Source: Bacteroidales bacterium (GTDB lineage Bacteria > Bacteroidota > Bacteroidia > Bacteroidales > UBA932). From it: a stretch of DNA of 58,193 nt. Each line of letters starts with the position of its first letter. The stretch's first letter is position 1. The notes beneath the pieces are model-generated. The model worked only from the letters and a program-made list of their open reading frames with translations. It made no database searches and was not told where the DNA came from. Positions 25,789 through 35,681 of the stretch are shown one piece after another. A program made the translations under genes and the position numbers. The stretch spans positions 1-58,193 of the forward strand of contig JAFTDJ010000054.1 of assembly GCA_017454265.1 (NCBI GenBank), written 5' to 3'.

Positions 25789-28299
25789 ATGAAAACCCAT
25801 AGACTTTTACTCGCAGCAGCAGCCACCGCATTTACGGTTTTCGGCGCATGCAACCCGGATTCCATAACCATAGAAGAAGTTCAGTCCCCGGAAGAACAAG
25901 AAAGCGAGGAGCCGTATTCAGACAGCGCCGACCTCAGCTACGTCTCCTTCAGCGCCAGCCTCAGCGGGTTGGACAGCAAAGCCTACATCTCCGACAACAA
26001 CCTTAGTCCCGCCTGGTCGTCGGACGACAAGATCGCCGTCTTCGACGATGCCAAGCGCGCTTTCAGCGTGACAGACTGCTCCGGCAGCAACGCCACTCTG
26101 GAAGGGAGCATCTCCGGAAGTTTCAGCGGCACCCTCGGCGCCGTTTATCCTTATTCCGCGGCGGGCAGCCGCAGCAGCAGCAACGTCAGCGTCACCGTCC
26201 CCTCCTCACAGAAGGTAAGCAGCGGTTACAGCATCGACGAAGACGCGCTCGTTTCCGTCGCCCTGTGCGACAACAATGCCTTCGCATTCAAGAACGTATG
26301 CGGCATAGTGCGCCTGCAGATCACAGACAGCGACATCTCCTCGGTAGTGCTTACCGCAGCCGGAGGCGAAGCCCTGGCAGGCACTGCGCTGGTGGAATTC
26401 AGCAGCGGAGAAGTGCTCTCGAGCAGCTCCTCATCCAGCAGCGTCACCCTGAGCGCAGCAGACGGAGGGGTCCTTGCTGCAGGCGTATACTACATCGCCG
26501 TCCTTCCCGTCAGCCTCAGCTCCGGCCTGTCCCTCAGCTTCGAAAACAGCGAAGGCAGTACCGCACAGAAGAGCAGTTCCAACCAGGCGTCCGTAGCCCG
26601 CGCCTCCGGAATCAACCTGGGCGACGTCACAAGCGGGCTTGAGTGGGTTGCAGACGAGACCGGCGGCGGAGTCATCGCCTCAGACGACAACGACCCGAAC
26701 GATGACGACATCGTCTCCAACACCACCTTCGACCGCACGGTAAAGGTAGTCTTCTCCACATCCGGCAGCGCCAGCGTGAAGAACGCCACCGGCAACATCA
26801 GCGCCGTGGTGAACGGCAACGACGTCACCGTCACCAACTCCGGCAAGGAGAACGTCATCTACGAGCTTTCCGGCACCACGACCGACGGTTTCTTCAAGCT
26901 CTACAGCAGCAAGAAACAGGCGATCGTTCTCAACGGAGCCAGCATCACCAACAAGAACGGCGCGGCCATCAACAACCAGAGCAAGAAACGCACCTTCGTG
27001 GTTGTGAAAGGCAGCAACAGCCTCTCCGACGGCTCTTCTTACACCGACACTCCGGCCGAGGAAGACGAGAAAGCGGCATTCTTCAGCGAGGGGCAGCTGG
27101 TCTTCAGCGGCAGCGGCAGCCTCACCGTCACAGCTACCGGCAAAGCTGGAATCACCAGCGACGACTACGTGCGCTTCATGTCCAGTCCTACGATAAAAGT
27201 GAACTCCTCCGCGGGGCACGGCGTACGCGGCAAAGACTACATCCTTGTATCCAACGGCAGCATCACCGCCAGCGTGAGTGCAAATATGAAGAAGGGATTC
27301 AGTTCCGACTCCCTCGTGGCGATCACCGGCGGGACCACCGACATCACCGTAACCGGAGGCGTAGCTTATGACTCCGAAGACGGAGAATACAAAGGTACCG
27401 CAGGCATCAAGGCCGATTATAACTTCACCATGTCCGGCGGAAGCCTGACCATAAAGAACAGCGGCAAGGGAGGCAAGGGAATCAGCGCAGGCGACTACGA
27501 CTTCGATTCCGTGAACCACGTAGTGGGCGACAGCTACATCACCGGAGGCACCGTCAATATAACCACCACCGGCACCGAATCCAACGACGAGACCTGCAAG
27601 GGCATCAAGATAGGCTGGGTAACCAAAAACGGCAGCGGCGACCACGCTACGGTAACCGGCAACGCCGGCAACCTGTACATCACCGGGGGCAAGGTGAACG
27701 TGACCTGCTCCAAGGCAGAGTGCATCGAGGCCAAGGGCAACCTGACCATCAGCGGCGGCGAGGTGTACGCCAGCTCCAGCGGCGACGACGCCATCAACAG
27801 CCAGGGCGAGCTGAACATCACAGGCGGATATGTGTACGCCTTCTCTTCGGCCAACGACGCCATAGACGCCAACCACGACCTCAAACTTTCCGGAGGCTGC
27901 ACCATGGCGGTAACTACCAAGGGGAGCCCTGAGGTTGCACTGGATGCCAATACCGAAGACCGATACAAACTCTATATCTACAGCGGCGCCACAGTGGTCG
28001 CCTACGGCGGGCTGGAGAGCGGCTACTCTGCTTCCCAGAGCATCTACTCCATGAGCGCAACTGCCGGAAGCTGGAACGCCCTGCACAACGGCAGCTCCTA
28101 CCTCTGCGCCTTCAAGCTGCCCTCCGGAGCATCCAGCGTGGCGGTGAGTGCTCCTTCCCTGAGCAAGGGCTACAAAGGAGTGAGCGTGAGCGGAACCACC
28201 TGCGCAAACGGCACCTGGGCCACGAGCGGCATCTCCGGCGGCAGCAGCGTAAGCCTCAGCACCTACAGCGGCGGCAGCAGCGGAGGCGGCAGAAAGTAG
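25789..28299 (+). CDS. Cell-surface lipoprotein: fimbrillin-like domain plus Cthe_2159-type carbohydrate-binding beta-helix
   Basis: The protein has 836 residues. The lipobox is at FGACN (cysteine about residue 21). Residues about 50-270 (SFSASLSGLDSKAYISDN, then KIAVFDDAKRAFSV and NAFAFKNVCGIVRLQITDS) resemble fimbrillin-like domains. Residues about 310-760 are the Cthe_2159 type of carbohydrate-binding domain: repeats with AIVLNGASITNKNG, GQLVFSGSGSLTV, GHGVRGKDYI, GIKADYNFTMSGGSLTI, AKGNLTISGGEVYASSSGDD, which should fold as a right-handed beta-helix. The C-terminus ends GGSSGGGRK. Family knowledge suggests binding of plant polysaccharide such as pectate. It is Ser/Thr-rich as outer-surface proteins often are, and no transport genes lie next to it. 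Confidence 0.8.
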   Translation: MKTHRLLLAAAATAFTVFGACNPDSITIEEVQSPEEQESEEPYSDSADLSYVSFSASLSGLDSKAYISDNNLSPAWSSDDKIAVFDDAKRAFSVTDCSGSNATLEGSISGSFSGTLGAVYPYSAAGSRSSSNVSVTVPSSQKVSSGYSIDEDALVSVALCDNNAFAFKNVCGIVRLQITDSDISSVVLTAAGGEALAGTALVEFSSGEVLSSSSSSSSVTLSAADGGVLAAGVYYIAVLPVSLSSGLSLSFENSEGSTAQKSSSNQASVARASGINLGDVTSGLEWVADETGGGVIASDDNDPNDDDIVSNTTFDRTVKVVFSTSGSASVKNATGNISAVVNGNDVTVTNSGKENVIYELSGTTTDGFFKLYSSKKQAIVLNGASITNKNGAAINNQSKKRTFVVVKGSNSLSDGSSYTDTPAEEDEKAAFFSEGQLVFSGSGSLTVTATGKAGITSDDYVRFMSSPTIKVNSSAGHGVRGKDYILVSNGSITASVSANMKKGFSSDSLVAITGGTTDITVTGGVAYDSEDGEYKGTAGIKADYNFTMSGGSLTIKNSGKGGKGISAGDYDFDSVNHVVGDSYITGGTVNITTTGTESNDETCKGIKIGWVTKNGSGDHATVTGNAGNLYITGGKVNVTCSKAECIEAKGNLTISGGEVYASSSGDDAINSQGELNITGGYVYAFSSANDAIDANHDLKLSGGCTMAVTTKGSPEVALDANTEDRYKLYIYSGATVVAYGGLESGYSASQSIYSMSATAGSWNALHNGSSYLCAFKLPSGASSVAVSAPSLSKGYKGVSVSGTTCANGTWATSGISGGSSVSLSTYSGGSSGGGRK

Positions 28300-28337
28300 A
28301 ACAATGGGCGATTCTTTCGCCCCTGATTCCCAGCTCC

Positions 28338-28460
28338 CAGTATTAGCAAAATACACTTTACAGCTTCTACTGCAGAAAACGTTCTTGACCCCCGGATTAA
28401 ATGAGGGGGTCAAGAACACTTTTTGCCCCCAGAGGCCGTTTTTGTACTTTGCCAATACTG
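28338..28460. repeat. Long imperfect palindrome, about 120 bp
   Basis: The left part starting CAGTATTAGCAAAATA and the right part ending TACTTTGCCAATACTG are inverted copies, and the similarity runs through to a perfect 13-bp core at 28381-28417. As a result both strands code for similar runs of residues (VLAKY...FLTP...GVKN..F...YFANT). It looks like a mobile or repetitive palindromic element rather than a simple terminator. Confidence 0.6.
28381..28425. terminator. Rho-independent-type terminator in the palindrome core
   Basis: GTTCTTGACCCCC (28381-28393) and GGGGGTCAAGAAC (28405-28417) form a perfect 13-bp stem with an 11-base loop, followed by ACTTTTTG. It lies 82 bases after the surface protein gene, on whose transcript it would act. 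Confidence 0.7.
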
Positions 28461-28486
28461 ACCGCGCTGCGTACGATTCTATTTTA

Positions 28487-28741
28487 TCAAATCCCGGCGA
28501 CATCCAGACAACTGCCATGTTTGGGTGTACGGTGTATCTCACAACAGGTTTGGACTTTTTGGACGGTCGTAGCAGACGTATTGAAGGCAATGGCCGCCTC
28601 CTGAACAGTCTTGGGCTTTTTTCCGTTCTTGTCCACGGCAAGCAGATTGTTCGCTCGCATGATGGTACTCGCCGGCACCCTGCCGCTTCGCGCGCGCCGC
28701 TCGGCTGGGCGTTCTCTGCCGCCGCGACGTACAGGAGGCAA
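28487..28741 (-). pseudogene. Remnant of an IS630-type transposase N-terminus
   Basis: The minus strand reads RSGRVPASTIMRANNLLAVD and KPKTVQEAAIAFNTSATTVQKV. This matches the start of IS630-family transposases, where a basic stretch, RAxxLLxxD and a helix-turn-helix (IAxxLxxSxxTVxxxR) occur in that order. After QKV the similarity ends, the rest of the transposase is missing, and no inverted repeats of an intact element are visible. Confidence 0.5.
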
Positions 28742-28783
28742 GCAAGCATTCGCGTATGAAAAATGGGGTGTAGTCCCTGCTAA

Positions 28784-29029
28784 AGACTTAGGATCAGACC
28801 CTTCATATCCATTGGCGCCGGCTCCGGGGGATATTTATCCACAGATAAGAATTATCAAAAGACCGATACTGCAATTGACGCAGCCTTAAAAACAAGTATA
28901 GGCATCAAGATTGCCGGACACTGGCGAGTCGGTATCAACGCAAACACGCCGTTTACGTTCCAGGGTGGTGCAATGAGGCCCGACTACCTGTTCTGGGGGA
29001 TCGGCGTGCATATCGGGTACAGCTTCTAA
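28784..29029 (+). pseudogene. 3' end of an outer-membrane beta-barrel gene
   Basis: The frame after the TAA at 28781 reads RIRPFISIGAGSGGYLSTDK, then SIGIKIAGHWRVGINANTPF, and ends [13 protein letters not shown]. Alternating hydrophobic strands and a terminal aromatic residue are the mark of outer-membrane barrel C-termini. No start or signal peptide is present, and the upstream DNA is the transposase remnant, so this is a 3' fragment. Confidence 0.55.
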
Positions 29030-29067
29030 AAAAAGCGAACATACACATCCTGATTTGGAAAACTACT

Positions 29068-29094
29068 CCAAAAGCCTTAAATTAGCGCTTTTGG
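29068..29094. other. Inverted repeat in the metG upstream region
   Basis: CCAAAAGC and GCTTTTGG are perfect 8-bp arms 11 bases apart, ending 14 bases before the metG ATG. It may be leader structure, an operator or the end signal of the preceding remnant. No T run follows. Confidence 0.4.
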
Positions 29095-29108
29095 AAATTG
29101 TACCCGAT

Positions 29109-31160
29109 ATGGACGATAAGAAAAGAACACTCGTAACCTGCGCCCTGCCGTATGCCAACGGCCCCGTGCACATAGGCCACCTGGCCGGAGTCTATGTACC
29201 CGCCGACATATATGTACGCTACCTCCGCATGCGCGGCCGCGAAGTGCTTTATGTCTGCGGCTCAGACGAACACGGTGTACCCATCACCATAAAGGCACGC
29301 CAGCAGGGCTGCAGCCCGCAGGACATCGTAGACCGATACCACAATATAATCAAGGAGTCGTTCGCAGGCCTTGGAATCAACTTCGACATTTACGGCCGCA
29401 CCACTTCCAAGGTCCACGAGAAGAACGCCTCCGGGTTCTTCCGCAAGCTGTACGACGACGGCAAGTTCATCACGCGCGAGAGCGAGCAGTACTATGACCC
29501 GGAAGCGAAGGCTTTCCTTGCAGACCGCTACATCGTGGGTACCTGCCCCCGCTGCGGCAACGAGGGAGCATACGGCGACCAGTGTGAGAAATGCGGCAGC
29601 ACGCTCAGCCCCGAGGAACTGATCAATCCCCGTTCCAAACTGAGCGGCGCCACGCCTGTAAAGAAAAAGACCACTCACTGGTACCTGCCCCTTCAGGACT
29701 ACGAACAGTGGCTTCGCGAATGGATACTGGAAGGCCACAAGGAGTGGCGCACCAATGTTTACGGCCAGGTAAAGAGCTGGCTCGACGGCGGCCTGCAGCC
29801 CCGGGCCGTAACCCGCGACCTGGACTGGGGAGTGCCAGTTCCGGTCGAAGGCGCCGAGGGCAAGGTGCTCTACGTCTGGTTCGACGCCCCTATAGGCTAT
29901 ATTTCCAACACTCAGGAGCTTCTTCCAGACGATTGGGAGAAGTGGTGGAAATCTCCCGACACCCGCCTCATCCATTTCATCGGCAAAGATAACATAGTCT
30001 TCCACTGCATAGTGTTCCCCGCCATGCTCAAGGCGTACGGAGACGGCTACATACTGCCGGAAAACGTTCCTGCCAACGAATTCCTCAACCTGGAAGGAGA
30101 CAAGATATCCACATCCCGCGGCTGGGCAGTATGGGCACACGAGTACCTCCGGGACTTCCCCGGCAAGCAGGACGTGCTGCGTTATGTGCTTACAGCCAAC
30201 GCCCCCCAGACTGCAGACAACGATTTCAGCTGGAAGGATTTCCAGGCCCGCAACAACAATGAGCTGGTGGCGGTGTTCGGCAACTTCGTAAACCGCGCTC
30301 TGGTACTCACGCACAAATACTTCGGCGGCAAGGTGCCGGCCTGCGGTCCCCTGCAGGACGTGGACAAGGAGCTCCTCTCGGAGGTTCCCGCGCTCAAGGC
30401 ATCCATGGAAAAGAACATCGAGGAATTCAAGTTCCGCGAGGCCCTTCGCGACGCTATGGGAATTGCCCGCGCCGGCAACAAGTATATATCAGATACCGAG
30501 CCGTGGAAGACCGCAAAGACCGATATGGAACGTACGGCAACCATCCTCAACATCTGCCTCCAGGTATGTGCGGACCTTGCGATCGCCTTCGAACCGTTCA
30601 CACCTTTTGCCGCCGCCCGCTTGCGCGGTATGCTGGGCTCCTCCCTTGACTGGGAGATACTCGGCCGGCCGCAGATTCTTCCGGCAGGGCACACGATAGG
30701 AGCTGCCGAACTTCTCTTTGAAAAGATAGACGACGCCCCCATCGACGCACAGATAACCCGCCTGCAGGCCATCAAGGCCGAGATTGAGGCCAAGGCCAAA
30801 GCCGAGGAAGCGAAGCACATAGTGCCCCAGAAAGAAGAATGCAGCTTCGAGGACTTTGAGAAGATGGACATACGCACCGCCACCGTATTGGAGGCCGAGC
30901 GCGTGCCCAAGACGGACAAGCTCCTCAAGCTTACCATAGACACCGGGCTTGACCGCCGCGTAATCGTCTCCGGCATAGCCGAATATTACAAGCCGGAGGA
31001 TATGGTGGGCCGGCAGATATGCATCCTCGCCAATCTCAAGCCCCGCGTAATAAAAGGCATAGAGAGCCACGGAATGATTCTTATGGCCAAGCAGGGCGAC
31101 GGTTCATTGCGTATCGTAACGCCCCAGGAAAAAGTTAACAATGGATCACAAATAGGTTAA
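29109..31160 (+). CDS. metG: Methionyl-tRNA synthetase
   Basis: From the ATG at 29109 the protein has 683 residues; a TTG further up would add 18 without homology. HIGH-type motif HIGH becomes HIGH-like PVHIGHLAG near residue 20. The connective insert carries two CxxC pairs (TCPRCGN, QCEKCGS) as a zinc knuckle, and [12 protein letters not shown] stands in the KMSKS position with a serine-lysine change common in this class. The C-terminal about 110 residues ([20 protein letters not shown] on) are the EMAP/Trbp111-like tRNA-binding domain that dimerises many MetRS enzymes. It charges tRNA-Met in the cytoplasm. The gene is followed five bases on by the cytidylate-kinase-like gene. Confidence 0.97.
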   Translation: MDDKKRTLVTCALPYANGPVHIGHLAGVYVPADIYVRYLRMRGREVLYVCGSDEHGVPITIKARQQGCSPQDIVDRYHNIIKESFAGLGINFDIYGRTTSKVHEKNASGFFRKLYDDGKFITRESEQYYDPEAKAFLADRYIVGTCPRCGNEGAYGDQCEKCGSTLSPEELINPRSKLSGATPVKKKTTHWYLPLQDYEQWLREWILEGHKEWRTNVYGQVKSWLDGGLQPRAVTRDLDWGVPVPVEGAEGKVLYVWFDAPIGYISNTQELLPDDWEKWWKSPDTRLIHFIGKDNIVFHCIVFPAMLKAYGDGYILPENVPANEFLNLEGDKISTSRGWAVWAHEYLRDFPGKQDVLRYVLTANAPQTADNDFSWKDFQARNNNELVAVFGNFVNRALVLTHKYFGGKVPACGPLQDVDKELLSEVPALKASMEKNIEEFKFREALRDAMGIARAGNKYISDTEPWKTAKTDMERTATILNICLQVCADLAIAFEPFTPFAAARLRGMLGSSLDWEILGRPQILPAGHTIGAAELLFEKIDDAPIDAQITRLQAIKAEIEAKAKAEEAKHIVPQKEECSFEDFEKMDIRTATVLEAERVPKTDKLLKLTIDTGLDRRVIVSGIAEYYKPEDMVGRQICILANLKPRVIKGIESHGMILMAKQGDGSLRIVTPQEKVNNGSQIG

Positions 31161-31165
31161 ACGAT

Positions 31166-31819
31166 ATGAAACTCAACGAGAAATTCGTCATCACAGTGAG
31201 CCGCGAGGTCGGTTCCGGCGGACACACGGTAGGAAAGAAACTTGCCGAGAGACTTGGAGTCCGTTTTTGCGACAAAAACGTAATCCACCGGCTGATGGAA
31301 CAGTTCAATCTCTCCGTTTATGAGATAGAGAGTATTAAGTCCCGTAAAAAGAGCTGGATAGCAGACCTCTTTGATTCCATAGCTCCCGTAAGCCGCAATG
31401 AGCCTTTCCTGGTATCCGCACCCCACGCAGAAGCCCTCAGGGTATCCGCCGACGAGATCGCCGGAGCCGAGAAAGAAATCCTCAAGGCTCTGGCAGAAGA
31501 AAGTTCCTGCGTAATAGCCGGCCGCGCCGCATTTGCGCTGCTCGCAGAGATGCCCAACAAGCTGGATGTCTTCATCCGCTCATCCGAGCAGAACCGTATC
31601 GACCGCGTGGTGCGCAAGCAGGGCCTGACCCCCGAGCAGGCAAAGGCTGTGATAGACAACATAGACGAAGGCCGCGAAAATTATGTGCAGCGCATCTGCG
31701 GACGCAGCCGCTATGATTCAAGAAACTACGACCTGGTCATCAACATGGATCAGATGGAATCCGAAGATGCCGCCGTGGATGTCATCCTCAAGTTTTTTCC
31801 CGGCCTATCTTCTGATTAA
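31166..31819 (+). CDS. Cytidylate kinase-like protein
   Basis: The protein has 217 residues: ITVSREVGSGGHTVGKKLAERLGVRFCDKNVI is a P-loop-like start of the cytidylate-kinase-like family. IAGRAAFALLAEMPNKLDVFIRSS and later YDLVINMDQM fit that fold. Such proteins phosphorylate small substrates with ATP, but the family's usual substrate is uncertain, so I do not call it Cmk. It follows metG closely on the plus strand, and its last 32 bases overlap the 3' end of dnaG on the other strand. Confidence 0.85.
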   Translation: MKLNEKFVITVSREVGSGGHTVGKKLAERLGVRFCDKNVIHRLMEQFNLSVYEIESIKSRKKSWIADLFDSIAPVSRNEPFLVSAPHAEALRVSADEIAGAEKEILKALAEESSCVIAGRAAFALLAEMPNKLDVFIRSSEQNRIDRVVRKQGLTPEQAKAVIDNIDEGRENYVQRICGRSRYDSRNYDLVINMDQMESEDAAVDVILKFFPGLSSD

Positions 31820-33776
31820 TACGGCGCTGCGCCGCCTGTAGCCTGAGCATCTCCTGCATGGCGGCAAGCTGCTCATCCGGACTTGCGGCGGCGAGGGAGC
31901 GCCGCAGGGTGTCGAGCCTGTCCTGCACCCGGCGCTCCGCATACACCAGAATTGCCTTGGGCACGCCTGAGACCAGAAACGACGAAGTTGTTGTGAGCGA
32001 GGCCTCGAAAGCGCCCACCGTGAGCTGGTACTTCTCCGTGGAAAACGAAGCTGCAAGAGCTGCCAGAGACCGGTCCTCGCCGTTCAGGAGAGCCCGGAGT
32101 ATGGCGTCCTGCTGCAGCCCTTGGTCGTACAGCAGCATGTAATTGTCGTACAGCAGCTTATAGGCAGTATTGGAAAAACTGCAGTCGTCGGCATCCAGGG
32201 CCTCACGTATGAACGCGGCAACGGTAATCTTCTCTGCGTCCTCCTCGGCATAGTACGGAGAGTCGCTCTCGAACTCCAGACGCTCGGTACCGTAACGCAT
32301 AAGGAAGTACAACAGGTCCCTCTCCGCCGGTGCGAGCGTACGGTTCTCCAAATTGTATTCCGCTTCGGGGGATGCGTCCGAAGGAACTGAGGGTCCGGCT
32401 ACGTCCGTCCTCGCTGATTCCGCTGCATCCCCAGAAGCGAGGCTGATACGTTGACGATTCCTAATCTCCGCCTCCTGCAACTTGCGGCGCGTATCGGCAA
32501 TACGCTGGAACAGGATGGACGACTCCACGCCGAAGCGCAGCGCCACCACGTCCACGTACACCGACCGCTTCACCGGATCCGGAATCTGGGCCACGGAATC
32601 AGCAATATCGTTTATGAGATTGGCCTTTTTGACGGGGTCGCTCCCGGCGTCTGCAAGCAACAAGTCCGCCTTGAACTCAATGAAGTCCCGTTCGCCGTCG
32701 GAAATAAACTTCTGCATCTGCTCCAGGGTATGCTTGCGGGCATACGAGTCCGGATCCTCGCCCTCCGGCAGCAGCAGCACCTTCACGTTCAGGCCTTCCG
32801 AAAGGAAGATGTCTATTCCGCGCAGCGCTGCGTGAATGCCGGCGCTGTCGCCGTCGTACATTATGGTGACGTTGTCTGTAAACTTATGGATGAGGCGCAC
32901 CTGCTCCACTGTGAGAGCCGTTCCGCACGAGGCAACCACATTGGTGATGCCCAGCTGGTGCATGGTAACCATATCAACGTTCCCCTCCACCAGGATGCAC
33001 TTGCCGCTGCGGGACATCTCTCCCTTGGCGAACCATATACCCAGCAGGTTGCGGCTCTTGACGTAGATCTCCGTCTCCGGAGAATTCACGTACTTGGCCG
33101 GATTGTCTGCATGGAGCGTGCGGCCGCTGAAAGCCAGTACCCTGCCGCTCACCGAATGGATGGGGAACATCACCCGCTCGCGGAACTTGTCCGCAAAGCT
33201 GCCGTCGTCGCGCTGCACGGCGAGCCCGGCGGCAAGGATGTACTCCATCTTGTATCCCTGGGCGATGGCGGCGTCTATGAAGGCGGTCCTGCCCGAAGGG
33301 GCCCAGCCGAGCCCGAAACGGGCGATGGTTGCGTCTTCCAGTCCCCTTTTGCGCAGGTACTCATAACCCACTGCACGCCCTTCAGGCGTCCGGAGCTGGG
33401 AAGCGTAGAACTTCTGGGCGAATTCGCTCACCAGCAGCAGACTCTCCCGACGCTGCCTGCGGGCGATTTCCTCGGCGCTCTCTTCCTCCTCCTCTATGTC
33501 TATCTTGTACTTGGCAGCAAGGTAACGGAGGGCCTCCACGTAGGAACTGTGCTCATGTTCCATTACGAAGCCCACGGCACTGCCAGACTTGCCGCAGCCG
33601 AAACACTTGTAGATACCCTTGGAGGGCGACACATAGAAAGACGGGGTCTTCTCGTTGTGGAAAGGGCAGCAGGCCACATAGTTGGCACCGCGGCGCCTGA
33701 GCGTCACGAAGTCCCCGACCACATCTTCAATCCTGGCCGTGTCGAGGATAAGGTTGACTGTTTCCTGAGGTATCAT
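31788..33776 (-). CDS. dnaG: DNA primase
   Basis: The protein has 662 residues. The N-terminal zinc-binding domain has CCPFHNEKTPSFYVSPSKG and YKCFGCGKSGSAVGF (CHC2 type). The catalytic core follows with RVMFPIHSVSGRVLAFSGR and the TOPRIM signature ILVEGNVDMVTMHQLG...MYDGDSAG. The C-terminal third is a helicase-interaction-like helical region ending QRRINQKIGREKT. It synthesises RNA primers for replication. It begins directly after the recQ stop codon (33777-33779), so recQ and dnaG are coupled. Confidence 0.96.
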   Translation of the reverse strand: MIPQETVNLILDTARIEDVVGDFVTLRRRGANYVACCPFHNEKTPSFYVSPSKGIYKCFGCGKSGSAVGFVMEHEHSSYVEALRYLAAKYKIDIEEEEESAEEIARRQRRESLLLVSEFAQKFYASQLRTPEGRAVGYEYLRKRGLEDATIARFGLGWAPSGRTAFIDAAIAQGYKMEYILAAGLAVQRDDGSFADKFRERVMFPIHSVSGRVLAFSGRTLHADNPAKYVNSPETEIYVKSRNLLGIWFAKGEMSRSGKCILVEGNVDMVTMHQLGITNVVASCGTALTVEQVRLIHKFTDNVTIMYDGDSAGIHAALRGIDIFLSEGLNVKVLLLPEGEDPDSYARKHTLEQMQKFISDGERDFIEFKADLLLADAGSDPVKKANLINDIADSVAQIPDPVKRSVYVDVVALRFGVESSILFQRIADTRRKLQEAEIRNRQRISLASGDAAESARTDVAGPSVPSDASPEAEYNLENRTLAPAERDLLYFLMRYGTERLEFESDSPYYAEEDAEKITVAAFIREALDADDCSFSNTAYKLLYDNYMLLYDQGLQQDAILRALLNGEDRSLAALAASFSTEKYQLTVGAFEASLTTTSSFLVSGVPKAILVYAERRVQDRLDTLRRSLAAASPDEQLAAMQEMLRLQAAQRRINQKIGREKT

Positions 33777-35681
33777 TTACGAAGCGATTTCGCACAGGAA
33801 TTTGATGCGTACGAGACGGATCTCCATTTCGTCGTAGTCCGGGCCGAGGGCGGCGATGGCATCTGCCACGGAATCCGAAGCCGCCTCTTCGCGGAAGTAG
33901 TCGTAAATCTCCTCCACTATATCCTCGTCCAGGTTCTCACGGATATAATAATTGAGATTGAGGGAGGTGCCGGTAGCCACGATGGCCTCGATTTCGCTCA
34001 TCAGCTCGTCCATCTCCAGGTTCTTGGCCTCGGCTATGTCTTCCAGGCTCATGCATTTGTCTATGCTCTGGATGATGAAAATCTTGTTCGCCGACTTGCT
34101 GGGAGAAGACTTCACGATGAAGTCGTCGGGCCGCGTGATTTCGTTCTCCTCCACGTATTTCTTGATCAGGCTCACGAACTCGGGACCGAACTTGCGGGCC
34201 TTGCCCTCACCTACACCCTGGCAGCCTTTGAGCTCTTCCACGGTGATGGGATACAGGATGGACATGTCGTCCAGGGCGGGGTCTCCGAAGAGTATCCACG
34301 GCTGGAGCTTCAGCTTGCGGGCCATGTCTTTGCGCAGGTCCTTCAGCATGGAGAGCAGTACCGGATCGCCCGCTCCCCCGCCGCCTTTGAGCGCGGCGTT
34401 GGCGGCAGCGGCCTCTTCATCCTCCTCTTCGTCCGGCTCTCCTCCTCCGGCAAACACCCTGTCTTCCACCATCTTGAGCTCGTATGGACTGGAGAGGAAC
34501 TCCCGCCCTTTGGCGGTCACTCCTATGAGTCCGTAGCTCTCAATTTCTTTTTCCAACAGGTGCAGGATGAGACCCTGGTGGATAACGGTACACCAGAACT
34601 TCTCGCTGCGGGGCTTGCCCTTGCCAAAGAAAGGAAGCTCGTCGTGCCTGTAGGACTTCACCATGGCCGTCGGATTGCCCACGAGTATGTTGGCAAGATG
34701 CTCTATCTTGAAGTGCTCGGGAAGCGCCTCGATGAGGGAAATAACGAGCGACATCTGTTCCCGGCCGTCGAAGAGAGGCTTGGGATGCACGCAATTGTCG
34801 CAGGAACCGCAGTTGTCGGCAGGATAATCTTCGCCGAAGTAGTTGAGCAGGAGCTTGCGGCGGCACTGGTTGGACTCGGCGTATGCAACCACCTCGCCAA
34901 GCAGCTGGCGGCTGATTTCCTGCTCCGCTACCGGCTTGCCCTGCATGAACTTCTCCAGCTTCTGTATATCTTTGTAGCTGTAGTAGTCTATACAGTGGCC
35001 CTCCAGCCCGTCACGCCCGGCGCGCCCGGTCTCCTGATAGTAGCTTTCTATGCTCTTCGGAATGTCGTAATGTATTACAAAGCGCACGTCCGGCTTGTCT
35101 ATGCCCATTCCGAAAGCGATGGTGGCGACTATCACGTTGATCTCTTCCGTGAGGAAGGCGTCCTGGTTCTCCGCGCGGGTCTTGGCGTCCAGGCCCGCGT
35201 GATAGGGGCGAGCCTTTATGCCGTTGATGCAAAGCAGCTGTGCAATCTCCTCCACTTTCTTGCGGCTCAGGCAGTAAACGATTCCCGACTTGCCCGGGTT
35301 CTGCTTTATGTACCGTATCATATCCTTCTCCACGTCAACCTTGTCGCGCACCTCATAATAGAGATTGGGACGGTTGAAAGAAGATTTGAACACGGCGGCG
35401 TCCTGTATGCCCAGGTTCTTGAGTATGTCGCTCTGCACCTTGGGCGTGGCGGTTGCCGTGAGGGCGATTATGGGCAGGCGCCCGATTTCGTCCACAAGGG
35501 CGCGGATACGGCGGTACTCCGGGCGGAAATCGTGTCCCCACTCGGATATGCAGTGCGCTTCGTCCACGGCGTAAAAAGAAATCTTCACGTCCCGCAGCAG
35601 CGTAACGTTCTCCTCCTTGGTAAGGGACTCGGGCGCAACGTACAGGATCTTGGTCTTCCCCGCAATCAGGTCGGCCCTCAC
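33777..35681 (-). CDS. recQ: RecQ helicase, main part (after the in-frame stop)
   Basis: Reading starts at GTG (35681), the codon right after a TAA, and gives 634 residues: ILYVAPESLTKEENV, the DEAH box YAVDEAHCISEWGHDFRP, SAT-like LTATATPKV, GMGIDKPDVRFVIHYDIPKS, QETGRAGRDG, the zinc-binding C-x-C region (CRRKLLLNYFGEDYPADNCG, SCDNC), a winged helix and an HRDC domain (about 490-570). The N-terminal Walker A domain is in the neighbouring ORF at 35682-35996, in the same frame. The two are one gene with a nonsense codon between them. Whether this gives two products, readthrough, or is inactive is unclear. Confidence 0.85.
   Translation of the reverse strand: MRADLIAGKTKILYVAPESLTKEENVTLLRDVKISFYAVDEAHCISEWGHDFRPEYRRIRALVDEIGRLPIIALTATATPKVQSDILKNLGIQDAAVFKSSFNRPNLYYEVRDKVDVEKDMIRYIKQNPGKSGIVYCLSRKKVEEIAQLLCINGIKARPYHAGLDAKTRAENQDAFLTEEINVIVATIAFGMGIDKPDVRFVIHYDIPKSIESYYQETGRAGRDGLEGHCIDYYSYKDIQKLEKFMQGKPVAEQEISRQLLGEVVAYAESNQCRRKLLLNYFGEDYPADNCGSCDNCVHPKPLFDGREQMSLVISLIEALPEHFKIEHLANILVGNPTAMVKSYRHDELPFFGKGKPRSEKFWCTVIHQGLILHLLEKEIESYGLIGVTAKGREFLSSPYELKMVEDRVFAGGGEPDEEEDEEAAAANAALKGGGGAGDPVLLSMLKDLRKDMARKLKLQPWILFGDPALDDMSILYPITVEELKGCQGVGEGKARKFGPEFVSLIKKYVEENEITRPDDFIVKSSPSKSANKIFIIQSIDKCMSLEDIAEAKNLEMDELMSEIEAIVATGTSLNLNYYIRENLDEDIVEEIYDYFREEAASDSVADAIAALGPDYDEMEIRLVRIKFLCEIAS

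Noticed and set aside
26680-28749. 689-codon minus-strand ORF
   Set aside because: Almost all of it is antisense to the surface lipoprotein; only its first part overlaps the palindrome and transposase remnant.
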